Shown here: positions 57,455 to 64,000 of the stretch, piece after piece
Numbering within the stretch: the stretch's first letter is position 1
Layout of the letters: every line of letters begins with the position of its first letter
Assembly: GCF_019793435.1 (NCBI RefSeq)
Contig: NZ_JAILYH010000009.1
Span: forward strand, 239,502-303,501
Direction of reading: 5' to 3'
Source of the DNA: Rhizobium redzepovicii
GTDB taxonomy: Bacteria; Pseudomonadota; Alphaproteobacteria; Rhizobiales; Rhizobiaceae
Length of the DNA stretch: 64,000 bases
Notes under the pieces: generated by a model
Told to the model about the DNA's origin: nothing
The model's input: the letters and a program-made list of their open reading frames with translations, nothing else
Database searches by the model: none
Program-made: the position numbers and the translations under genes

Positions 57455-57631
57455 TTGGTTCTATTCCCAGCAGAGTCGAGCTTAAACACCATATCGGACA
57501 GCACAGACCAATCAGAGTGCTCATTTGCACTGCGATTTCCGATAGCGATTGAAGCGCGAAAGAACCTGCCGCCTGACATTGTGACGATCCCTCAGATCAA
57601 ATCGGAGCCAAGGCTTTTCCTGCACGGATGA
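57455..57631 (+). pseudogene. Possible 3' remnant of an unknown gene facing the XRE regulator
   Basis: Open frame downstream of the IS end reading YCLVLFPAESSLNTISDSTD, then a protein-like stretch ending QIKSEPRLFLHG, whose stop touches the stop of the convergent XRE gene. No start of its own. It may be the tail of a gene cut by the IS30 insertion. Weak case. Confidence 0.3.
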
Positions 57632-57895
57632 TCAAGCCTTTGGCTTTCGCCCCGCCTTCATTGGTTCTGGCTTGCCTTCGGACGGTAACGGTTCAGAGAA
57701 AAACTCCGAGATATCAATCGAGAGCGCGATTGCAAGTCGATCCATAAGATCAATGGAGGCATTGTGCTTGCCTCTCTCCAAATCGCTGATAACGGTTCGG
57801 TCCACCTGCGCGTCCACAGCGAGGTTCTCCTGTGTGACTTTCCGCGAGACCCTGAGATTTCGCAGGTTCCAAGCTATGCGAGCGCGAGTGTCCAT
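57632..57895 (-). CDS. XRE-family helix-turn-helix regulator
   Basis: 87 aa. A Cro/C1-type helix-turn-helix fills most of the protein: LRVSRKVTQENLAVDAQVDR, TVISDLERGKHNASIDLMDR, LAIALSIDISEFF, followed by a Pro/Lys-rich tail (KPEPMKAGRKPKA). The ATG has only a weak ribosome site. A perfect palindrome, TCGGATATATCCGA, lies 36 bp upstream, probably its own operator. XRE regulators control transfer genes in some rhizobial plasmids, and the tra block starts about 1.3 kb away; a link is inference. Confidence 0.9.
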   Translation of the reverse strand: MDTRARIAWNLRNLRVSRKVTQENLAVDAQVDRTVISDLERGKHNASIDLMDRLAIALSIDISEFFSEPLPSEGKPEPMKAGRKPKA

Positions 57896-57930
57896 ATCTC
57901 ATGGCCACCATCTTGCATTGCGTTAATCCA

Positions 57931-57944
57931 TCGGATATATCCGA
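57931..57944. promoter_or_regulatory. Palindromic operator upstream of the XRE gene
   Basis: TCGGATATATCCGA, 14 bp, gap-free palindrome, 36 bp upstream of the XRE start codon in the divergent spacer to the LysR gene. Confidence 0.6.
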
Positions 57945-58013
57945 CATATTACCATTGTTGTCGTAGTTGATCGTCGAATGATGCGATGAAGGGCTTCAAG
58001 AGGAGACGTGCAA

Positions 58014-58982
58014 ATGGAACTACGCCAGCTCTCCTACTTCGTCGCGGTGGCCGAGGAACTGCATTTCGGCCGGGCGGCCGCCAAGGTGCGCATCGCCCAG
58101 CCGGCGCTCAGCAATCATGTGCAGGCGCTGGAGCGCGAACTTGGCTGCGCGCTGTTCATCCGCTCGACCAGGCGGGTGGAACTCACAAGGGCAGGGGAGA
58201 TCTTCCACGAGCGCTGCGTCGGGATCCTGAGCGAGGTCGATCTGTCCGCCGAGATCACCAGGGCGGTGGCCGGCAAGACGATAAGGCAGATCAGGATCGG
58301 CACCGTCTATCCGGCGACCACCGGCGTGCTGCCGGCGTTTCTTTCAAAGATCGCCCGCAAGTACCCGGATATCCGCATCCATATATCAAGCGGCAATACC
58401 GGCGACATCATCCGCGGGCTGGAAAGCGGCCAGATCAATCTCGGCTTCATCCGGCCGGTGGAAAACATCGGCTCGTTGCGCTTTTCCTCGATCGCCCATG
58501 AACGGTATCTGTTGGCGGTGGCCAGGACCAACCCACTGGCCGGGCAGGGAGAGATCGCCATCGACGATCTGCGTTCGGAAAGGATCATCGCCTTCAATCG
58601 TAAGAACCTCTCCTATACCGAACGGTACTTCAACGAGAAGTTCGAGGAATACGATCTGACCGGCAACATCGCCTATAGCTGCGACGACACCTATTCGCTG
58701 GTGTCATTGGTCTCGGCAGGCCTTGGCATCGGCTTTGCGCCGGAATGGACCGAGGGTCTGCCGAACCGGACCTTCGAGCTGAAGGCGGTCAGGGGCATCG
58801 ACTTCAGGATCGGGCTTGGCGTTGCCTGGAATAAAGAGGATCCAACCGCCTCGCGCGACGACATCGTCCTATCGCCCGCTCACTGGCGCGGCCGGGCAGG
58901 TAAGCCATCTTCGCCGCAGCTCATCTGGGATGCGGGCGATGTGACGCCGCCTCGCGATTCTGCCATGTCCGCCTCCGTCTGA
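58014..58982 (+). CDS. LysR-family transcriptional regulator, C-terminus altered by frameshift
   Basis: Regulator with N-terminal helix-turn-helix (MELRQLSYFVAVAEELHFGR, AAAKVRIAQPALSNHVQALE) and an effector domain. ATG 58014 is used, with GAGGAG about 8 bp upstream. Up to DDIV (around 58868) it looks normal. From 58869 the frame reads LSPAHWRGRAGKPSS and runs on to 58982. A shift of one base restores IARSLARPGR and a stop at 58901-58903, the usual LysR ending, so a single-base loss has replaced the last ~10 residues by ~38 foreign ones. The DNA-binding part is intact. Confidence 0.88.
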   Translation: MELRQLSYFVAVAEELHFGRAAAKVRIAQPALSNHVQALERELGCALFIRSTRRVELTRAGEIFHERCVGILSEVDLSAEITRAVAGKTIRQIRIGTVYPATTGVLPAFLSKIARKYPDIRIHISSGNTGDIIRGLESGQINLGFIRPVENIGSLRFSSIAHERYLLAVARTNPLAGQGEIAIDDLRSERIIAFNRKNLSYTERYFNEKFEEYDLTGNIAYSCDDTYSLVSLVSAGLGIGFAPEWTEGLPNRTFELKAVRGIDFRIGLGVAWNKEDPTASRDDIVLSPAHWRGRAGKPSSPQLIWDAGDVTPPRDSAMSASV

Positions 58983-59171
58983 ACCTCCCCTTTGATTGCG
59001 GCCATCGCGTCCTGCCCCGGCTTTTGGTCCTGCCAGGCTCGCGCCGCCGGCAACGGCTTTGCCGTCCTCCACTTCGTTGCGGCCCTGCGGGTGCAGGCAG
59101 CGCTTGCAGCCCGGCTTTCGGACCGCCGTAGCAGGTCGCGATGGCCGCGACCTCGAAACGGAGGTTCCAAC

Positions 59172-60092
59172 ATGAGCAGCCAGCAATCCAATCAACGATC
59201 CGATATCTACAGCCGCATCACCAACACGATCATCGCCGATCTCAAACAGGGCGTGCGGCCATGGACCAGACCCTGGACGACGGGACATGCGACAGTCGAG
59301 GTCGGCCGGCCACTGCGCCACAACGGCCAACCTTACACCGGGATCAACGTCCTGCTGCTGTGGTCGGAAGCCATCGCCCGCGGCTTTGCCTCATCCCGCT
59401 GGATGACGTTTCGCCAGGCAATCGAACTCGGCGGCGCCGTTCGCAAGGGCGAAACCGGCACGACCGTGGTCTTCGCCAGCTCGTTCATCCGCACCGAGAC
59501 GACCGAGACGGGGACCGAGATCGAACAGGACATTCCATTCCTCAAAGCCTACATGGTGTTCAATACCGATCAGATCGCCGGTCTTGATGGCCGCTTTGAC
59601 GACGGCGCACCTCACCAGGATCCGATGAGCCGCATCGGCGATGCCGGCCGCTTCCTTGCCAATACCGGGGCGCTGATCCGCCACGGAGGATCGGCTGCCT
59701 ATTACGCCGCTCAGCGTGATTACATCCAGATGCCATGCCCAGATGCCTTCCGGGACGATGCTTCCTATGTCGCCGTCCTCAGCCACGAGATCACGCACTG
59801 GACCGGCGCGCCGCAAAGGCTTGATCGCGATCTCAGCCGCTACGCCAAAGATAGGAGCGATCGTGCCCGCGAGGAGCTCATCGCCGAACTCGGCAGCGCG
59901 TTTCTCTGCGCCGATCTCGGCATTGTCCCGGAGCTCGAACCACGCCCCGACCACGCATGCTATCTCGATGGCTGGCTCAAGGTTCTGGGCAACGACAAGC
60001 GTGCCATCTTCTCGGCGGCAGCACATGCCCAGCGCGCGCTCGACTACCTGCATTCCCTGCAGCCGGAGTGCGACGAGGAGGAGGCGGCGTGA
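59172..60092 (+). CDS. ardC: ArdC-like antirestriction protein (ssDNA-binding + zincin-like)
   Basis: 306 aa. The N-terminal ArdC domain (SDIYSRITNTIIADLKQGVR, PWTRPWTTGHATVEVGRPL, YTGINVLLLWSEAIARG) binds single-stranded DNA in the family. The C-terminal metallopeptidase-like domain carries LSHEITHWTGAPQRLDRD (HExxH-type His-Glu-Ile-Thr-His) and REELIAELGSAFLCADLG. Protects incoming plasmid DNA from restriction during conjugation (family knowledge). GGAGG precedes ATG 59172. It is placed at the edge of the tra block, as expected for a leading-region gene. Confidence 0.93.
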   Translation: MSSQQSNQRSDIYSRITNTIIADLKQGVRPWTRPWTTGHATVEVGRPLRHNGQPYTGINVLLLWSEAIARGFASSRWMTFRQAIELGGAVRKGETGTTVVFASSFIRTETTETGTEIEQDIPFLKAYMVFNTDQIAGLDGRFDDGAPHQDPMSRIGDAGRFLANTGALIRHGGSAAYYAAQRDYIQMPCPDAFRDDASYVAVLSHEITHWTGAPQRLDRDLSRYAKDRSDRAREELIAELGSAFLCADLGIVPELEPRPDHACYLDGWLKVLGNDKRAIFSAAAHAQRALDYLHSLQPECDEEEAA

Positions 60093-60095
60093 GCC

Positions 60096-60132
60096 GTCTC
60101 TTCCTTCACTCAACTGTCTCTTCCTTCACTCA
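60096..60132. repeat. Tandem duplication after ardC
   Basis: GTCTCTTCCTTCACTCA occurs at 60096-60112 and again at 60116-60132 (20-bp period), starting 4 bp after the ardC stop. Confidence 0.85.
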
Positions 60133-60155
60133 GGCATAAGAGACGCGGATGCGGA

Positions 60156-60401
60156 TCACCGTAGGACCCGATAGCCTCGCGACCGCTTCCTGCGCAATAG
60201 GGTGAGCAGGAGATCGACGGCTTTTGCCTCGCTGTCGAAGATATTGATCTTCTGCTGCCCGCGGCTGCCGATGCGTCCCCAGCTGCGCACCAGCGATGTC
60301 CCGCCGAAGAGGTTCGGCTCGATCGACAGCGCATAAAAGCGGGCCATGTTCTTCGATGGGTCGATGCGTTCGATGTAGAGACGATAGGGCTGAACTGTCA
60401 T
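60156..60401 (-). CDS. WGR-domain protein
   Basis: 81 aa single-domain protein. The WGR signature is RSWGRIGSRGQQKINIFDSE, preceded by YRLYIERIDPSKNMARFYAL. WGR domains occur in DNA-repair and DNA-binding proteins; stand-alone forms are common next to rhizobial transfer genes (my recollection). It lies 91 bp downstream of traG in the same direction and converges on ardC. Function unknown. Confidence 0.88.
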   Translation of the reverse strand: MTVQPYRLYIERIDPSKNMARFYALSIEPNLFGGTSLVRSWGRIGSRGQQKINIFDSEAKAVDLLLTLLRRKRSRGYRVLR

Positions 60402-60492
60402 GCGGGCAGAATCGCAAAGACCAGATGCCCGCGTCCAACGACATTTGTGAATCGATCCGGCTGGATCGATTCACGTTGGTGATGTCGCCTCG

Positions 60493-62175
60493 TCAGATCT
60501 GTGATGCAGTGAACAATCCGACGAATTCCGGATCGGAATAATAGCGCAGCTTTGTCGCGACGATGGGCCGCTGGCCGGCGATGAACAGCAGCTCGGTCTT
60601 GGCATGCATGTTGCGGACTTCGTCTGGCGTCAGAAGTGGTCGGGCGACATGCTGCTCGGCGAAGGAGAGGCCGGTCCTTTCCGCATCGAGGGCGCGCGCC
60701 GCGGTGTTGAACACTACGGTCTCCTGGCCAAGCAGATCGGATACCAGACGGGCGCTGTCGTGATCATTGACGCCGAACACTTGCAGCACGCCGGCGTTGG
60801 ACAGAAACGTGCCGGCACGCTGGCCATAGGTGGCGCGCAGTTGATGAATGTCCTGGATGATCGGCCAGAGTTGCACACCGTAACCTGCCATCAATCCCAT
60901 GGCCCGTTCGATCGGCGCCAGATGACCAAGGGCGGTAAACTCGTCGAGCAGATAGAGAACAGGTGGCGCAGATGGATGCGGCGAGGGTAGGGTTCGCGCA
61001 ATCTCGGTCAGGCTTTGGGCCACCAGCAAACGCAGCCAACGCGAGTAGACCGCAAGCCTGTCTGGCGGCAAGACCAGGAACACGGTCGCCTTGTCTGCCT
61101 TGAGGTCAGCGAACCGAAAGTCCGATCGCCCCAACACCCCGGTCATGCGCGGACTGTCGAGGAAATGCGTGTGTCGTTGGGCCGCCGAAAGCACTCCGCT
61201 GGCCTCACGGTCCGACTTGCCGAGGTGGCGATTGGCAGCCCGCGCAATCAGTCCGTTGACCGCGTCACTTGCCTGCATCTCGTCCAGCACGGCACGGAAC
61301 GCTTCCGGCGCCAGCGTCAGCAAATGCCTGAGTGTGGTCAGCGTGCGCCTGTCGTCTGGCTGGCTGGCGATCACATGCAGCAGCAATCCAGCAATCAGCG
61401 CTTTGGCTTCCTCGTTCCAATGCGCATCACCTGACAAGCCCGGTTCGTCGAACACGAGTGCGTCGGCAAGTGTCGTCGCATCCTCGGCGACATCGACGCT
61501 GTCTGGATCAACGCCGTCGATCGGATTGAAGGCAGCCGAAGGTCTGCCGGTGATGCCGAATGGATCGAGGATATGAACCGGCCCGAACGTCTCGCGCGCA
61601 TCACCGGCGATGATCGCGTTCTCGCCTTTCGGATCGATGCAGATGATCGAGCGGTCGGCGGTCAGAAGGTTCGGGATGATGGTGCCGACACCCTTGCCGC
61701 TGCGCGTCGGCGCCATGGTCAGAAGATGAGCCGGCCCGTCATATCGCAGCAAGCGACCGGAACCTTGCGCGCGGCCGATCAGCAGGCCACTGCCCGCCTT
61801 GGTGAGTGGCGCAATCTCTCTTCGGCCGGCAAAGCGCGCAGACCCGTGCGTGTCGTCGCTGACAGTCCCAAAATGCGTGATCAACGGAACCGACAACAAT
61901 CGAATGAACAGCACGATGGCAAAGGCCATCACCACCCAGTCGCCGACATGCCAGACGATGTCACCTCTGCTGCCGCCGAGGATCACGCGTCTGAGGTAGT
62001 CGATCCCGAAGTAGACGGTGAACACGACAAGCAAATAGCCGACCGCACCCATGACAAACGACTTGGCATATCGCAGCGGAAACGTGATCAGGGCGACGAT
62101 CGCCCAGAGCGGATCGCGGGACGCCAGGCGCATCATGTTTGCGAAGGCGGTCTTGATCTCGTTGGCATGGATCAT
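60493..62175 (-). CDS. traG: Type IV coupling protein TraG (VirD4 family)
   Basis: Membrane ATPase linking the relaxosome to the type IV secretion channel, 560 aa, somewhat shorter than the Ti-plasmid TraG. N-terminal hydrophobic helices (MGAVGYLLVVFTVYFGIDYL and VVMAFAIVLFIRLLSV), Walker A TMAPTRSGKGVGTIIPNLL, SIICIDPKGENAIIAGDARE, Walker B LYLLDEFTALGHLAPIERAM and the VirD4 QDIHQLRATYG motif. It overlaps the traD-like stop by 4 bp (ATGA). Transcribed away from oriT and traA, as in Ti-type transfer regions. Confidence 0.95.
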   Translation of the reverse strand: MIHANEIKTAFANMMRLASRDPLWAIVALITFPLRYAKSFVMGAVGYLLVVFTVYFGIDYLRRVILGGSRGDIVWHVGDWVVMAFAIVLFIRLLSVPLITHFGTVSDDTHGSARFAGRREIAPLTKAGSGLLIGRAQGSGRLLRYDGPAHLLTMAPTRSGKGVGTIIPNLLTADRSIICIDPKGENAIIAGDARETFGPVHILDPFGITGRPSAAFNPIDGVDPDSVDVAEDATTLADALVFDEPGLSGDAHWNEEAKALIAGLLLHVIASQPDDRRTLTTLRHLLTLAPEAFRAVLDEMQASDAVNGLIARAANRHLGKSDREASGVLSAAQRHTHFLDSPRMTGVLGRSDFRFADLKADKATVFLVLPPDRLAVYSRWLRLLVAQSLTEIARTLPSPHPSAPPVLYLLDEFTALGHLAPIERAMGLMAGYGVQLWPIIQDIHQLRATYGQRAGTFLSNAGVLQVFGVNDHDSARLVSDLLGQETVVFNTAARALDAERTGLSFAEQHVARPLLTPDEVRNMHAKTELLFIAGQRPIVATKLRYYSDPEFVGLFTASQI

Positions 62176-62483
62176 GATGCCGCGCTCCCGTTGCCGATAT
62201 TGCTAATAGACGGGTCGTGCGGCCGTGGTTCGAGCAGATCGTCGAACAGATCCCGATCGCCATCGCGGGTGAGAAATTTTGGCAATTCGGATCTGAGCCA
62301 GGCTGCCAGTCCGCCGCCGATCTGCACATCGCGATCATTCTCCAGCCGATGCAGCACAAGTGCGCCGATCAACACCTTGCGGCGAGTGTCGATGGCGCGC
62401 TCCTGCTTGCTGAGCCGGATCTGCAATGTCTTTCGCTGCGCTTCCAGCTGCGCCAGCCGTTCCCCAATGGTTTTGCGTGCCAC
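62172..62483 (-). CDS. Conjugal transfer protein, TraD-like (possible TraC/TraD type)
   Basis: 103 aa. The first half is a charged helix (ERLAQLEAQRKTLQIRLSKQ, TraC-like), followed by DTRRKVLIGALVLHRLE, the core of TraD/mobilization accessory proteins. The C-terminal half is variable. GTG start with GGGAG upstream. Its stop overlaps the traG start. Members help form the relaxosome with TraA. The single gene may replace the separate traC and traD of Ti plasmids. Confidence 0.8.
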   Translation of the reverse strand: MARKTIGERLAQLEAQRKTLQIRLSKQERAIDTRRKVLIGALVLHRLENDRDVQIGGGLAAWLRSELPKFLTRDGDRDLFDDLLEPRPHDPSISNIGNGSAAS

Positions 62484-62698
62484 TGTCGTTGTCTCCCTTC
62501 TCGTCGATAAGCGATCGGCCCGGCGCCATCAGGACAATGACCGCACACGATCGCATGCCCGGATGCTGCAGCGACGGGTGCATGTCGGCTACCCGCAAAT
62601 CTGCGCGTGGAAGCGACCGGGTGAACGGCTTACGAGGTCATCGGGAGATTGCCGCGTGCTCCCACCAGTGCCCGAAGGAGCCAAGCGACGAAGGCACA

Positions 62699-62729
62699 AG
62701 GGCGCACTTACGAGTTGCTGGCGCAACTC
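62699..62729 (-). other. Origin of transfer (oriT): nic-type core and adjacent inverted repeat
   Basis: Minus strand reads GAGTTGC-GCCA-GCAACTC (perfect 7-bp stem, 62729-62712) followed one base later by TAAGTGCGCCCT (62710-62699), the conserved nic-region core known from Ti-plasmid/RSF1010-type origins. It sits in the 286-bp spacer between divergent traD-like/traG and traA, exactly where Ti-type oriT lies. The nick should fall within or beside the core; the exact bond is not shown. Confidence 0.85.
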
Positions 62730-62769
62730 AAAGCGCGGGCCGGCGGACCGCTAACCAAGGGGACATGTG

Positions 62770-64000
62770 ATGGCGATCTATCACTTCAGCATGAAGCCGA
62801 TCGCCCGTAGTGGCGGGCGCAGTGCTGTCGCGTCCGCCGCCTATCGCGCCGCCGTGAGACTGACCAACGAGCGCGATGGGCTGACGCATGATTTTAGCAA
62901 CAGGACAGGTGTCGAGCATGCCGAGATCGTCTTGCCGGCTCGTTCTTCTGGCTATTGGGCGATGAAGCGATCCGCCTTGTGGAATGCCGCCGAGCGTGCC
63001 GAGAAGCGAAGTGACGCCCGGATTGCCCGGGAATTCGAAGTCGCCCTGCCGCACGAACTGACGCCGGATCAACGCCTGGTGCTGACGCGTGCGTTCGCGC
63101 TCTATCTCGCCAATCGCTATGGCGCTGCCGTCGACTTCGCGATCCATCGACCAGGCGAGGGAAGCGACATCAGAAACAGCCATGCGCATCTGATGATGAC
63201 GACGCGCCAGCTGACAGAAGCCGGTCTTGGCGACAAGACCTTGCTTGAGCGGGAGAACAGGTGGCTTCTCGCCAACCACCTGCCGCCATCGCAGCTGCAG
63301 CTGAAGGAACTGCGCCAGGCTTGGGAGCATCTGGCCAACTCTCACCTTGAGAGGGCCGGCCTCGATATCCGTATCGACAACCGTTCGCATCTGGAAGCCG
63401 GGATCACGATCGAGCCGACCGAACATGTCGGTGTGCATGCGACCGAGATCAATCGTCAGGGTGGGGCAGTCTCTCGCGCGCGCATCTCACCGCAATCGGC
63501 CGAGCGAAATGCCGAGACCATCCGCAGGCGCCCGGATGAGATCCTGAAGCTGATTACCAACGAAAAGAGCGTCTTCAACCGCTATGACATTGCCAGGGCT
63601 CTGCATCGTTATATCAACGACGATCCGCAGACCTTCCAGAATGCTTTTGCCGCGGTCATGGCGTCGAAGGCTCTGGTCGAGTTGAGGCCCGACAGTTCAA
63701 GCCTTCGCGGCCGTGACGGGGAGGCGCGCTATTCGACGGTCGAGATGGTGGCAATCGAGGGCGCGATCGCAACAGCCGCCGTGGCGATGAAGGCGCGCCA
63801 AAACCACGGTGTGGCGAAGCGCAATGTCGATGCTGCGATCGCCGCTCAGGACAGATCGATCCAGGCGGGGAATCCTTCACCGGGGCAGGGGCTGTCGGCG
63901 GAACAACGCCAGGCGATCGAGCATGTCACGGGTCCAGCTCAGATCGCCGTGGTGATCGGCTTTGCCGGTGCCGGCAAGAGCACGATGCTGGCGGCTGCCC
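62770..64000 (+). CDS. traA: Conjugative relaxase/helicase TraA (3' end outside window)
   Basis: Open from ATG 62770 to the end of the window (410 codons). The N-terminal MobA/MobL relaxase domain begins MAIYHFSMKPIARSGGRSAV. The metal-binding His motif is NSHAHLMMTTRQL (His138, His140), and the likely catalytic Tyr is in the SAAYRAAVR segment. A helicase domain starts near the edge, with Walker A GFAGAGKST at residues 397-405. Ti-type TraA proteins are about 1100 residues, so most of the helicase is missing from view. AAGGGGAC precedes the start. It nicks oriT 60 bp upstream and unwinds the transferred strand. Confidence 0.95.
   Translation, partial: MAIYHFSMKPIARSGGRSAVASAAYRAAVRLTNERDGLTHDFSNRTGVEHAEIVLPARSSGYWAMKRSALWNAAERAEKRSDARIAREFEVALPHELTPDQRLVLTRAFALYLANRYGAAVDFAIHRPGEGSDIRNSHAHLMMTTRQLTEAGLGDKTLLERENRWLLANHLPPSQLQLKELRQAWEHLANSHLERAGLDIRIDNRSHLEAGITIEPTEHVGVHATEINRQGGAVSRARISPQSAERNAETIRRRPDEILKLITNEKSVFNRYDIARALHRYINDDPQTFQNAFAAVMASKALVELRPDSSSLRGRDGEARYSTVEMVAIEGAIATAAVAMKARQNHGVAKRNVDAAIAAQDRSIQAGNPSPGQGLSAEQRQAIEHVTGPAQIAVVIGFAGAGKSTMLAAA

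Noticed and set aside
61573..62754. Long plus-strand open frame opposite traG
   Set aside because: Shadow of traG and traD-like genes on the minus strand; low-complexity composition and no domain.

Overview
The window reads as part of a large repABC plasmid of a Rhizobium of the leguminosarum/etli type. The grounds are a complete repA-repB-repC replicator with its antisense RNA, a Ti-type conjugation block (traA, traG, traD-like, oriT), a RapA-type secreted cadherin-like adhesin, and GC-rich genes dominated by sugar and polyol uptake and oxidation. No rRNA, tRNA or CRISPR array was seen. Species and plasmid names cannot be read from the sequence.

Layout. 1-3456: end of a CUT1 sugar ABC importer plus a GMC dehydrogenase. 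3566-9269: PPK2, a YdbC-like aldo/keto reductase divergent from a LysR regulator, a stress-type FMN protein, small proteins, ribosomal protein S21 and the RapA adhesin. 9713-12968: a three-gene membrane protein/response regulator/histidine kinase operon. 13059-14678: TetR regulator, tautomerase and VOC protein. 14721-20636: XylFGH-like importer with two SDR dehydrogenases and an AraC regulator. 20836-22824: trehalose phosphatase and a ROK-like protein whose motifs appear circularly permuted. 23629-27501: repABC, with a 24-bp palindrome upstream, a related 16-bp palindrome between repB and repC, and the ctRNA. 27673-29871: tyrosine recombinase beside a 12-bp-arm inverted repeat, then a RelB/RelE-type toxin-antitoxin pair.

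30426-56598 is a 26-kb catabolic island. It holds an RbsABC-like importer, five Gfo/Idh/MocA oxidoreductases, three SDRs, a HisD-like dehydrogenase, a full proton-translocating transhydrogenase (pntAB), an IolE-like enzyme, IolD, an SMP-30 lactonase, a D-2-hydroxyacid dehydrogenase, an HpcH/HpaI aldolase, a signal-less sugar-binding protein and two LacI regulators. Exact copies of the 14-bp motif TGCAWWGCTATGCA lie in front of the importer operon (two sites), between the second LacI gene and the IolE-like operon, and between the iolD operon and the divergent dehydrogenase operon. This points to one regulon. A different palindrome separates the first LacI gene from the hisD-like/pntAB operon. 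I infer degradation of an inositol-like cyclic polyol by a route lacking the usual IolB, IolC and IolJ here.

56599-64000: a truncated transporter gene, an IS30-family remnant, an XRE regulator with a palindromic operator, a LysR gene with an apparent C-terminal frameshift, then the transfer region: ArdC antirestriction protein, WGR protein, TraG coupling protein, TraD-like protein, oriT (nic-type core plus 7-bp stem) and the start of the TraA relaxase/helicase, which runs off the window.
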